This document shows, one piece after another, positions 51,507 through 59,247 of a stretch of 64,000 bases of DNA; the first letter of the stretch is position 1, and every line of letters starts with the position of its first letter. The stretch covers positions 124,001-188,000 of the forward strand of contig CAVRWT010000005.1 of assembly GCA_963724825.1 (NCBI GenBank), in the 5' to 3' direction. The notes below the pieces were generated by a model that was given only the letters and a program-made list of their open reading frames with translations, was not told the origin of the DNA and searched no databases. Source of the DNA: JALYNX01 sp963724825. GTDB lineage: Bacteria > Actinomycetota > Acidimicrobiia > Spongiisociales > ZC4RG35. Position numbers and translations under genes: made by a program.

Positions 51507-53048
51507 TCACTCCTCGATCAGGGAGCCCTCGAAGGTCTCCTTGTAGGCGGCGATGGCGCTGTCCATGTCGGCGGCCTCAGGCAGCTTGCCGCTGTCGGCA
51601 ATCGTTCCGAGGAGGCTGGTGTGCCGGGACCTGAAGAACTCACGCAGACCGAGCTCGAAGCGGGCAACGTCGCCGATGGCGACATCGTCCATATGCCCTT
51701 CGGTGACCGCATAGATCGCGAGCACCTGCTCTTCGACAGGCACCGGTGAGAACTGAGGCTGCTTGAGCACCTCGACCACCCGCCGCCCGCGTTCGAGCTG
51801 GGCCAAGGAGACGGCATCCAACTCGGACCCGAATTCGGCGAACGCAGCCAGCTCGCGGAACTGGGCGAGGTTGAGGCGCAAGGGCCCGGCGATCTTCTTC
51901 ATGGCGCTGATCTGTGCGGCTCCACCGACCCGGGAGACCGAGATCCCGGCGTCGAGGGCAGGGCGAATTCCCTGATAGAAGAGGTCGGACTGCAGGTAGC
52001 ACTGGCCGTCGGTGATGGAGATGACATTGGTCGGGATGTAGGCCGAGATGTCGTTGGCCTTGGTCTCGATCACGGGAAGGCCGGTCAGCGAGCCGCCGCC
52101 GAGGTCATCGGACAGCTTGGCGCAACGCTCCAGAAGACGGCTGTGGAGATAGAAGACGTCACCGGGGTATGCCTCACGGCCCGGGGGGCGCCTCAGGAGC
52201 AGCGAGATCTCGCGGTAGGCCACGGCCTGCTTCGAGAGGTCGTCGAACACCACCAGGGCGTGCTGCCCGTCGTACATCCAGTGCTGGCCGATCGCCGATC
52301 CCGAGTAGGGGGCGTACATCTGGAGGGCGGGGGCAGACGAGGCGGCGGCGTAGACCACCACCGTGTATTCCATCGCCCCGGCTTCCTCGAGTACCGCAAC
52401 CACCTCGGCCACCGTTGAAGCCTTCTGACCGATTGCGACGTAGATGCACTTGACCGCGTCGGCTGTCCCCTGATTGACCTTCTGATTGATGATCGTGTCG
52501 ACGAGGATCGCGGTCTTCCCGATTTGGCGGTCGCCAATGATCAGCTGTCGCTGACCTCGCCCGATCGGTGTCATCGCGTCGATCGCCTTGATGCCGGTCT
52601 GCAGCGGTTGGTTCACCGGCTGACGCTGGACGACACTCGGGGCCTGGGTCTCGAGGAGCCTGCGCTCCGTGGTGTTGACCGGCCCCTTGCCGTCGAGCGG
52701 GTTGCCCAGCGGATCGATGACCCGGCCGAGGAGGGCGTCCCCCACCGGCACCGAAAGCAGCGTTCCCGTCTGCTTTACGGGATCACCCTGCTGAATATGG
52801 CTCGACTCGCCGAGGAGGACCACTCCGAGGTCGTCTTCGTCGATGTTGAGGGTGACTCCGCTCAGGCCGCCGGGGAATTCCAGGAGCTCGGAGGCCATGA
52901 CACTCGGAAGGCCTTCGACGCGGGCAACGCCGTCGGCGATGGACGTGACGTAGCCAACCGTCTCCTTGCCGACCTCCGGCGACCAGCTCTCCAGCTGGCT
53001 GCGAAGGGTCTCCGTTATCTGGTCTGCGGTGATGGTCAGGTCTGTCAT
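51507..53048 (-). CDS. atpA: ATP synthase subunit alpha
   Basis: 513 residues, the non-catalytic nucleotide-binding subunit of F1. N-terminal barrel GYVTSIADGVARVEGLPSVMASELLEF; Walker A GDRQIGKTA (Ile in place of the usual Thr); the signature PAVDAGISVSRVGGAAQ is present as PALDAGISVSRVGGAAQ. C-terminal region QFREL-AAFAEFGSELD is normal. No frameshift. Confidence 0.97.
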   Translation of the reverse strand: MTDLTITADQITETLRSQLESWSPEVGKETVGYVTSIADGVARVEGLPSVMASELLEFPGGLSGVTLNIDEDDLGVVLLGESSHIQQGDPVKQTGTLLSVPVGDALLGRVIDPLGNPLDGKGPVNTTERRLLETQAPSVVQRQPVNQPLQTGIKAIDAMTPIGRGQRQLIIGDRQIGKTAILVDTIINQKVNQGTADAVKCIYVAIGQKASTVAEVVAVLEEAGAMEYTVVVYAAASSAPALQMYAPYSGSAIGQHWMYDGQHALVVFDDLSKQAVAYREISLLLRRPPGREAYPGDVFYLHSRLLERCAKLSDDLGGGSLTGLPVIETKANDISAYIPTNVISITDGQCYLQSDLFYQGIRPALDAGISVSRVGGAAQISAMKKIAGPLRLNLAQFRELAAFAEFGSELDAVSLAQLERGRRVVEVLKQPQFSPVPVEEQVLAIYAVTEGHMDDVAIGDVARFELGLREFFRSRHTSLLGTIADSGKLPEAADMDSAIAAYKETFEGSLIEE

Positions 53049-53055
53049 TGGTCTC

Positions 53056-53589
53056 CTAGCGAGTGTTCAGGGCCTGGCGCAACGAATCGACACGGCGGGC
53101 GATCGATCCGTCGATGACGGTGTCACCAATCCGGGCCACGATCCCGCCGATCACGGACTCGTCGACGATCACCTTGACCTCGACGCTCTTCCCGGTTGCC
53201 TTGCTCAGCGCGGCGGTGAGCCGCTCGATGGTGCTGTCATCCAGGGGAACCGCGGAACGAACCTCAGCCAATGCCTTGGATCGGGCCTCGGCGGCCTTCT
53301 CGACCAGAGCCGTGGCCACGTCGGGCAGCTCGGAGACACGGCCCTGGCTGACGATGAACTGAACTATGCCGACCGTGGTGGCGGAGGCGCGGGCTCCGAG
53401 GAGATCGGCAATCACCGCCTGCTTGCGCTCGATTGGCATCTGCGGGTCGGTCAGTGCGGACCGGAGCTCGGGAGACTTGTCGAGCGCCTGGGCGATCTCG
53501 AAGAGCTCGTTCTCGACGCGATCGGCCTCCCCCTCGGCCCTGGCGAGCTCGAGGATGCCATTTGCGTACGCAACGGTCCGGTCGTCCAA
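53056..53589 (-). CDS. atpH: ATP synthase subunit delta
   Basis: 177 residues, the peripheral-stalk connector between F1 and b. The N-terminal helical domain (RTVAYANGILELARAEGEADRVENELFEIAQAL) and the C-terminal signature (VEVKVIVDESVIGGIVARIGDTVIDGSIARRVDSLRQAL) are both typical. It starts 2 nt after the atpF stop. Confidence 0.95.
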   Translation of the reverse strand: MDDRTVAYANGILELARAEGEADRVENELFEIAQALDKSPELRSALTDPQMPIERKQAVIADLLGARASATTVGIVQFIVSQGRVSELPDVATALVEKAAEARSKALAEVRSAVPLDDSTIERLTAALSKATGKSVEVKVIVDESVIGGIVARIGDTVIDGSIARRVDSLRQALNTR

Positions 53590-53590
53590 C

Positions 53591-54139
53591 TTACATCTTC
53601 TCCAGATCGGCGAGATAGCGATCCACCAGGTCCTGATGGGCCTTGGGATCGAGCGATTCGCCGACGATCTTCCCGGCGAGCTCGACAGAGAGCTCGCCGA
53701 CTTCGCGCCGGGCGTCAGCCAGGGCGCGGCTCTTCTCGGTGTCGGCCTCGGTCCGAGCCTTGGCGATCAGCTGTTCCGCCTCGTCATTGGCTTTGGAGAT
53801 GATCTCCGACTTCATCTGGTCGCCGGCGACTCGGGCCTCTTCGACTATCCGGTTGCCTTCGGCCTTGGAGTCGGCGAGTTGGGCCTTGTAATCCGTGAGC
53901 AGGGCCTCTGCCTCTCTCTTGGCCGCCTCCGCCTCGTCGATCTGGGCGGTGATCGCCTGCTGACGGGCCTCGAGCGTCTTGTTGATCGTCGGCAGCGCCC
54001 ACTTCCAGACAAAGAAGAAGACGATGAGGAACGCCAGGATGCCCGCGATCAACTCCTCGGGGTGGGGCAGCACCAAGCTGAGGCCACCGGAGGTCTCCTC
54101 CTCCTGGGCCAGCACGGTCAGGGCATTCAAGAAATGCAT
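53591..54139 (-). CDS. atpF: ATP synthase subunit b
   Basis: 182 residues. One N-terminal membrane segment (ELIAGILAFLIVFFFVWKWALP) is followed by a long charged helix (LEARQQAITAQIDEAEAAKREAEALLTDYKAQLADSKAEG) that dimerises as the peripheral stalk. The last part (LSVELAGKIVGESLDPKAHQDLVDRYLADLEKM) contacts delta. A single b gene is present; no b/b' duplication is seen. Confidence 0.95.
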   Translation of the reverse strand: MHFLNALTVLAQEEETSGGLSLVLPHPEELIAGILAFLIVFFFVWKWALPTINKTLEARQQAITAQIDEAEAAKREAEALLTDYKAQLADSKAEGNRIVEEARVAGDQMKSEIISKANDEAEQLIAKARTEADTEKSRALADARREVGELSVELAGKIVGESLDPKAHQDLVDRYLADLEKM

Positions 54140-54147
54140 GACGGTTC

Positions 54148-54381
54148 CTATCCAGCCGAGGCGATGAAGAAGAGGACGAACCCGATCAGGGCCAGGGCCT
54201 CGGTCAGGGCGATCCCCAGGAACATGGTGGTCCGGATGGTGCCCTGCATCTCAGGCTGACGGGCCATTGCGGTGATGGCGTTGCCGGCCACGATCCCGAT
54301 GCCAATCCCCGGGCCAATGGCGCCCAGACCGTATCCGATCAGGGCAAGTGCGCCGGTGAGGGCCTCGATATTGCCTTCCAT
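54148..54381 (-). CDS. atpE: ATP synthase subunit c
   Basis: 77 residues, two membrane helices forming the rotor ring. The Gly-rich helix is GLGAIGPGIGIGIVAGNAI, the polar loop is ARQPEMQG, and the ion-carrying Glu61 lies in ALTEALALIG. The sodium-binding set Gln-Glu-Ser-Thr is not present, so protons are the likely coupling ion. Confidence 0.96.
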   Translation of the reverse strand: MEGNIEALTGALALIGYGLGAIGPGIGIGIVAGNAITAMARQPEMQGTIRTTMFLGIALTEALALIGFVLFFIASAG

Positions 54382-54394
54382 TCTCTCTTTCTCC

Positions 54395-55207
54395 TTAGTG
54401 CTCGAAGTGGATGGACGATTCGATGTAGATGGCGGTCAAGAGGGTGAAGATGTAGGCCTGGAGCACGGCGATCAGGATCTCCAGCAGGTACATGAACAAG
54501 CCGAGGGCGAACCAGAAGACCCCGATCGTGCCTTTGACCCCGATCTCAGGGATGGCGGCTACGAAGATGACACCGGATCCCAGGAGCAGGGTCAGCATCA
54601 GATGCCCGGCCACCATGTTGGCGAAGAGCCGCACCGCCAGCGTGATCGGTCGCAGAAGGAAGATCGAGACCACCTCGATCAGACCGACCAGCCACCTGAG
54701 GCCGATGGGGACGGCCCTGGGCCACGCGGTGTCGATCAGATATTTGAAATGATTCTTGGAAAAACCGACGATCACGAAGATCCAGTAGGTGACCAGAGAC
54801 AAAAAGGCGGGGATCGCCATTCGTGAGGTGATTGGGAAATTGATCAACGGGGTGACCGAAAACAGGTTGCCCACGAGGAGGAAGGAGAACATGGCCAACA
54901 GGTAGGGCAGGTACTTCGTCGACTCGGGGCCGATCACGTCGCGACCTATTCCGTCCCGGACGAACCCGACCATGCCCTCCACCGCAACGCCGAACTTGGA
55001 AGGGACCAACCGCTGCTGGCGCAGACCGAAATAGAAGATGGCCAGCACGACGAAAGCGGCGAAGAACATCAAGACCTCGGTGCGAGTGACCTCGAATCCA
55101 CCGATGGTGAAGATGGTGGGAAACTCGAAGAGCTCGCTCACGTTGGCCGGAGCGCAAATCACCTCGTTGGCGACATCACATTCGGCGGCGAGGATCAACG
55201 GCGCCAA
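54395..55207 (-). CDS. atpB: ATP synthase subunit a, TTG start
   Basis: 270 residues of the F0 proton channel. The start is TTG at 55207, giving MAPLILAAEC, with AGAAAGGG 8 nt upstream; a longer frame upstream is the overlapping atpI-like gene. The conserved helix with the essential Arg is LAVRLFANMVAGHLMLTLLLG, and the last helix is LEILIAVLQAYIFTLLTAIYIESSI. It overlaps the previous gene by 13 nt. Confidence 0.93.
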   Translation of the reverse strand: MAPLILAAECDVANEVICAPANVSELFEFPTIFTIGGFEVTRTEVLMFFAAFVVLAIFYFGLRQQRLVPSKFGVAVEGMVGFVRDGIGRDVIGPESTKYLPYLLAMFSFLLVGNLFSVTPLINFPITSRMAIPAFLSLVTYWIFVIVGFSKNHFKYLIDTAWPRAVPIGLRWLVGLIEVVSIFLLRPITLAVRLFANMVAGHLMLTLLLGSGVIFVAAIPEIGVKGTIGVFWFALGLFMYLLEILIAVLQAYIFTLLTAIYIESSIHFEH

Positions 55208-55608
55208 GTCAATACCCTTTCTCTGTTCTTGCTGATCGCCACTGCCTCCCACGTCAGCAGGGCGAAGTACGCCACCACCGCCGAGATTCCGAAGGCAATC
55301 CGGTCGACCTCGACCAGGGTGGCGACGAGGTAGACCGCGCCGACGAACAAGGCGAGACGCAGGAAGAAGCCGATCAGAGCGGCGGCATGATAAGCCTGGA
55401 GGCTGATCCTTGCCGAAATCGAGAGGATCGCCCCGGCGAGGAGGAAGTTGGCGATCACCAGCGCCACACCCAAAGCGGCGCTCCAGGCACCATCCCATCC
55501 CCGAAGCAGGCCGAAGATGAGGACCAGCGCCGGCCCGACATAGATGCCACGGGCGACGGTGTCACGGGCGAGATTGGACTCGACCGGGGGCCCGTACTCC
55601 AAGCTCAC
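55195..55608 (-). CDS. AtpI-like F0 assembly/accessory membrane protein
   Basis: 137 residues with about four hydrophobic segments (GIYVGPALVLIFGLLRGWDGAWSAALGVALVIANFLLAGAIL; LIGFFLRLALFVGAVYLVATLV; IAFGISAVVAYFALLTWEAVAISK). It sits where atpI (subunit I) lies in F-type operons. The GTG start at 55608 overlaps the previous stop (GTGA) and follows AGGAG at 8 nt. Function in c-ring assembly or magnesium supply is inferred from position. Confidence 0.7.
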   Translation of the reverse strand: MSLEYGPPVESNLARDTVARGIYVGPALVLIFGLLRGWDGAWSAALGVALVIANFLLAGAILSISARISLQAYHAAALIGFFLRLALFVGAVYLVATLVEVDRIAFGISAVVAYFALLTWEAVAISKNRERVLTWRR

Positions 55609-55853
55609 CGACCTGACTCCTCTTCGATCTTCTTCGAGTAGCGCCACATGTTGAGGAAGCCCGAGTAGATGCCGACCAGGCTCCCGATCACCACCAGCCA
55701 GGGCTCGGTCCCGAGCCAGTTATCAGCAAGGAGGCCGATCAACATCCCGGAGAGGATGGATCCGACGAACGAGCCGGCAGGGGACCAACCTTCGCTCATG
55801 GCAGCGGCCACTTGCTGCGTGGTCGATTCACGTTTCACGGAGGGCTTGTGCAT
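55605..55853 (-). CDS. AtpZ/AtpQ-like small F0 protein
   Basis: 82 residues with two membrane helices (SFVGSILSGMLIGLLADNWLG, WLVVIGSLVGIYSGFLNMWRYSKKIEEE). This matches the AtpZ family that precedes AtpI in many operons. The first ATG at 55853 lies 10 nt after a TAGACT element and has no Shine-Dalgarno, so it is probably leaderless; ATG at 55799 is an alternative. It heads the nine-plus-gene atp operon. Confidence 0.78.
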   Translation of the reverse strand: MHKPSVKRESTTQQVAAAMSEGWSPAGSFVGSILSGMLIGLLADNWLGTEPWLVVIGSLVGIYSGFLNMWRYSKKIEEESGR

Positions 55854-55863
55854 CGTTTCACAA

Positions 55864-55887
55864 AGTCTAGTGAATGGCAGGTTTCAC
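55864..55887 (-). promoter_or_regulatory. Candidate promoter of the atp operon
   Basis: TTGGCC (about 55893-55888) and TAGACT (55869-55864) with 18 nt between; the -10 is 10 nt from the ATG at 55853. GTGAAAC occurs three times here (minus strand, ends near 55887, 55861 and 55838), a possible recognition motif. Confidence 0.4.
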
Positions 55888-56039
55888 GGCCAAACGGAAC
55901 CTAGCTTGTTTACGGGCCGACTTCGCCCTCGGCCAACCCTCAGCCTCGGACGCGGAATCGTGATCGCGCTCCCGCCGCCTCGGGCGAACAGACGCCGGTC
56001 GGCCCGGGCTGCCGCTCCACCACAAGGTTTCCCACCCCT

Positions 56040-57311
56040 TCAAACATGCCCGGCGAACTCGTGGGGGTACGGCGAGAAGCTGGCCGCCATCTCCGACACC
56101 CGACCGGCGACATCGGCCAACGCCTCCGGGTCTTCCCGGTTCTGCAAAGCCCGAGCAATCAGGTGCGCCACCTCGGCGGCCTCCCCTTCCTTCATTCCCT
56201 GAGTGGTCATCGCCGGGGTCCCAATCCGCAGGCCCGAGGCCCGATACGGAGGCCTGGGGTCGAACGGGATGGTGTTGAAGTTGAGGGTGATCCCCACCCC
56301 GTCCAGCATCTTGGCCGCGTCCTTGCCCGTCAGCTCCTCGTCGACCGATCGCAGATCGATGAGAAACAGGTGGTTGTCGGTCCCTCCGGACACCACCCGC
56401 ACCCCGTCCTCCTGGATCGCATCAGTCATCGCCGACGCATTGGCCACGATCTGATCGGTGTAGACCCTGAACTCCGGTCGGAGCGCCTCCTGGAAACAGA
56501 CCGCTTTGGCCGCGATCTGGGACTCGATGGGTCCGCCTTGGACATTGGGAAAGACCGCCTTGTCGATGGCGGCGGCGAACGCCTCCCGACTCAAGATCAG
56601 GCCACCGCGCGGCCCCCGCAGCGCCTTGTGGGTGGTCCCGGTGACGATGTCGGCATGGGGCACCGGCGAGGGATGCGACCTGCCGGCAACGAGGCCGATG
56701 AAATGGGCGGCGTCGACCATGAAGATGGCACCCACCTCGTCGGCGATCTCACGGAATCGCTCATAGTCGAGGGTCCGGGAGTAGGCGGAGTAGCCGGCGA
56801 GAACGATCTTGGGACGATGCTCCAGGGCGAGAGTGCGCACCTCGTCCATGTCGATCAACTCGGTCACCGGGTCCACCCCATAGGCGACAAAGTCGTAGTA
56901 GAGGCCGGAGAAATTGACCGGGGAGCCATGGGTGAGATGCCCTCCCTGATCGAGACGCATCCCGAGAACCTTGTCCCCCGGTGACAGCAACGAGAAATAG
57001 ACGCCCATGTTGGCCTGGGCCCCGGAGTGGGATTGCACGTTGGCATGCTCCGCGCCGAAGAGCTCCTTGGCCCGATCGATCGCCAGCTGCTCCATCTCGT
57101 CGACGACCTGGCAGCCCTCGTAGTAGCGACGGCCGGGATAGCCCTCGGCGTACTTGTTGGTGAACACCGATCCCGAGGCCGCCATCACCGCGGGAGAGGC
57201 GAAATTCTCGGAGGCGATCAGATGGATGTGTGAGTTCTGACGCTCGACATCCTTGCGAATGAGCCCGGCGATTTCAGGATCGACCGACTCCAGGGGGTCC
57301 ATAGAGATCAT
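56040..57311 (-). CDS. glyA: Serine hydroxymethyltransferase
   Basis: 423 residues from the ATG at 57311. It converts serine and tetrahydrofolate to glycine and 5,10-methylene-tetrahydrofolate. Motifs: IHLIASENFASPAVMAA, NKYAEGYPGRRYYEG, AHANVQSHSGAQANMGVYFSLL, and the pyridoxal-phosphate Lys in TGTTHKALRGPRGG. The start is supported by TACCCT 6 nt upstream; ATG at 57302 is an alternative. A perfect 13-bp inverted repeat overlaps this promoter. It is the last gene of the prmC-sua5-glyA run before atp. Confidence 0.94.
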   Translation of the reverse strand: MISMDPLESVDPEIAGLIRKDVERQNSHIHLIASENFASPAVMAASGSVFTNKYAEGYPGRRYYEGCQVVDEMEQLAIDRAKELFGAEHANVQSHSGAQANMGVYFSLLSPGDKVLGMRLDQGGHLTHGSPVNFSGLYYDFVAYGVDPVTELIDMDEVRTLALEHRPKIVLAGYSAYSRTLDYERFREIADEVGAIFMVDAAHFIGLVAGRSHPSPVPHADIVTGTTHKALRGPRGGLILSREAFAAAIDKAVFPNVQGGPIESQIAAKAVCFQEALRPEFRVYTDQIVANASAMTDAIQEDGVRVVSGGTDNHLFLIDLRSVDEELTGKDAAKMLDGVGITLNFNTIPFDPRPPYRASGLRIGTPAMTTQGMKEGEAAEVAHLIARALQNREDPEALADVAGRVSEMAASFSPYPHEFAGHV

Positions 57312-57317
57312 GGTGAG

Positions 57318-57348
57318 AGGGTAAACGACGACGAAGTCGTCGTTTACC
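57318..57348 (-). promoter_or_regulatory. Perfect 13-bp inverted repeat over the glyA promoter
   Basis: GGTAAACGACGAC, loop GAA, GTCGTCGTTTACC (57320-57348). On the minus strand the right half overlaps the -10 element TACCCT (57323-57318), which is 6 nt from the glyA ATG. This is the layout of a repressor operator. Just upstream, the tandem GTACTTG GTACTTG follows. The regulator is unknown. Confidence 0.55.
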
Positions 57349-57403
57349 GGTACTTGGTACTTGGCTGACATCAGGGTTGCCGAGGGCCGAAGTCCGCCGG
57401 CAA

Positions 57404-57982
57404 TCAAGGGCGAAAGTCTGCCGGCAAGTAAATCGGGCCCTGCCGCAGAACCGCGAGCCGGGCGCCGGTGGCGTCCACCACCGTCGAGGCCTCGCCACCT
57501 GGCGCTACGCCCGGAAGGTAGACCGCGACCCCTTCTCCGAATATGGCCATGGCTTCGACATCGTCCCTGGCCTCGCCCCCTCCACTGCGATTCGCCGAGG
57601 TGACAGCAAGTGGGCCGGCCACCTCGAGCAGCTCGAGGGCCACTGGATGATCGGGGACCCGGATCCCAACCGTGCTCCGTTGGGCATCTCCCACCCAGTT
57701 CGCCAGGATCACCTTCGGAGTGACCACCAGGGTCAACGCTCCGGGCCAGTAGGCGGTGGCGAGCTCGGCGGCCACTCCCTCGATCTCCCCGATGATCCTC
57801 GCCTGTTCGATCGAGGCCACGAGAAGGCCAATCGGTTTGTGCTCGGGCCTTCCTTTGAGGTCGAACAGGCGGCCGACCGCCGCCCCGTTCAGAGGATCCA
57901 CTCCGATGCCATAGACGGTGTCGGTCGGCAGGCCAACGACGGCGCCGGCCCGGACCGCCTCAACCGCGGCATCGATGGTCAC
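57404..57982 (-). CDS. L-threonylcarbamoyladenylate synthase (Sua5/YwlC/YrdC)
   Basis: 192 residues. It makes threonylcarbamoyl-AMP for the t6A modification of tRNA. The core is GAVVGLPTDTVYGIGVDPLN, RLFDLKGRPEHKPIGLLVAS, AYWPGALTLVV and STVGIRVPDHPVALELLEVAGPLAVTSANRSGG, all typical. It overlaps prmC by 4 nt. The C-terminal Sua5 domain of longer members is absent, so it is a YrdC-only form. Confidence 0.92.
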   Translation of the reverse strand: MTIDAAVEAVRAGAVVGLPTDTVYGIGVDPLNGAAVGRLFDLKGRPEHKPIGLLVASIEQARIIGEIEGVAAELATAYWPGALTLVVTPKVILANWVGDAQRSTVGIRVPDHPVALELLEVAGPLAVTSANRSGGGEARDDVEAMAIFGEGVAVYLPGVAPGGEASTVVDATGARLAVLRQGPIYLPADFRP

Positions 57983-58713
57983 GGTTTGACTGCGACGAGA
58001 TACCGGTCGCGACCTGCGAAGTCCTGGCGAACCACGCCGGGGAGGTCCAGCAGCGAACTGGCCGCGGACACCCCTTGGGTCTCCCCTATCTCACAAATGA
58101 AGACCCCTCCCGGTCGGAGCCACTGAGCGGCGACTGCGCCGATCCGCTGAATGACCTCCAGCCCCGAAGGTCCGGAGACGAGAGCGATTCTCGGCTCTTT
58201 CTGCACGTCGCGGGGGAGATCGTTGAAGTCGACCTCTGCGACATACGGAGGGTTGGCGACGATCAGGTCGACGGTGCCGACGATGGCCGCCGGAAGCGGG
58301 TCGAAGAGGTCTCCCTCGGCGATGTAGACCTGGAGCCCGGTTCGGAAACGGTTCACCGTGGCGACCTCGACAGCGTCCGGTGAGATATCTGTCGCAAATA
58401 CCGCGGCCCCCGGAAAGGCCATCTTCAGGGCCAGGGCCAGGGCCCCGGAGCCGGTGCACAAGTCGACGATCACTTCCGGGGTGCGGACCATCCGGGTGGC
58501 GATCTCGAAGAGCCCTTCGGTTTCCGGTCTCGGGATGAGTACTCGTTCGTCAACGACGAGGTCGAGCGAGGCAAAGGGGGCCGTGCCTTCGATGTATTGC
58601 AGAGGCTCACCCGCCAACCGTCTCGCGACCAGGCTGTCGAGGTCTTGATCGAGGCTGGTGATTGCCTGAAGTCGGCGTAGCTCGTGCTCGGGGAGGAGTC
58701 CCATCTCGACCAA
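57979..58713 (-). CDS. prmC: PrmC release-factor glutamine methyltransferase, N-terminally short
   Basis: 244 residues from TTG 58713. Methylates the GGQ glutamine of release factors. The SAM site is EVIVDLCTGSGALALAL and the catalytic NPPY is DLIVANPPYVAEVDF. Families have an N-terminal helical domain of about 280 residues in total; here the homology begins at LLVEMGLLPEHELRRLQAI, so about 30 residues are missing. Upstream in frame only ATT is available before a stop, and a REC gene on the other strand begins 114 nt away. prfA, usually adjacent, is 3 kb away. Confidence 0.87.
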   Translation of the reverse strand: MVEMGLLPEHELRRLQAITSLDQDLDSLVARRLAGEPLQYIEGTAPFASLDLVVDERVLIPRPETEGLFEIATRMVRTPEVIVDLCTGSGALALALKMAFPGAAVFATDISPDAVEVATVNRFRTGLQVYIAEGDLFDPLPAAIVGTVDLIVANPPYVAEVDFNDLPRDVQKEPRIALVSGPSGLEVIQRIGAVAAQWLRPGGVFICEIGETQGVSAASSLLDLPGVVRQDFAGRDRYLVAVKP

Positions 58714-58826
58714 GAGTCTTACATCTGAAATCTGGTTATGGGGATAGAAGGCGAATCAGCCCTGGCCTAGGTACCGTCGCGTTTGCGCTTCGTGAGAGGC
58801 GCAACATCTATGACATCGAGAGATTG

Positions 58827-59195
58827 ATGAGCGGAGGCAAGAAAGTCCTGGTCGCCGATGACTCGGAGGCGGTCACCACCCTTCTCGTCACCGCCCTCGA
58901 AATGGCCGGTTACGAGGTCGCCATTGCCAAGAATGGCAACGATGCCTACGAAATGGGCAAGACCGGATCCTATGACCTAGCCCTGCTGGATCACCTGATG
59001 CCGGGTCTGCTGGGTATCGAGGTGATCGCCCGCTGGCAGGCCGATGGCTACGAGATCCCGGTGATCATGCTCTCCGGTGTGGATGACGAGCGGACAATCG
59101 TCGACAGCCTCGACCTGGGCGCTGTCGACTTCGTGCGCAAGCCATTTCGGCTCCCGGAATTGATGGCGAGGATCCGACAAAGGCTCCGCGACTGA
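58827..59195 (+). CDS. Receiver-only response regulator
   Basis: 122 residues with only a receiver domain: acidic pair in KVLVADDSEAVTTLL, phosphoacceptor Asp in YDLALLDHLMPGLLGIEVIARW, conserved Ser/Thr in IMLSGVDDERT and Lys in DFVRKPFRLPELM. No output domain. It is the first gene of a three-gene plus-strand cassette with a HEAT-repeat protein and a glycosyltransferase, so it may act by protein-protein contact with one of them. GAGAG precedes the ATG. Confidence 0.88.
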   Translation: MSGGKKVLVADDSEAVTTLLVTALEMAGYEVAIAKNGNDAYEMGKTGSYDLALLDHLMPGLLGIEVIARWQADGYEIPVIMLSGVDDERTIVDSLDLGAVDFVRKPFRLPELMARIRQRLRD

Positions 59196-59247
59196 CCATC
59201 GAGGTCAACCGGCCGGTCGTATCGACCGATGGAACCTGTGAGATCTC

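Noticed and set aside
57318..57403. Riboswitch upstream of glyA
   Set aside because: The transcript appears leaderless, and the only structure is a simple palindrome overlapping the -10; no glycine or THF riboswitch core was seen.
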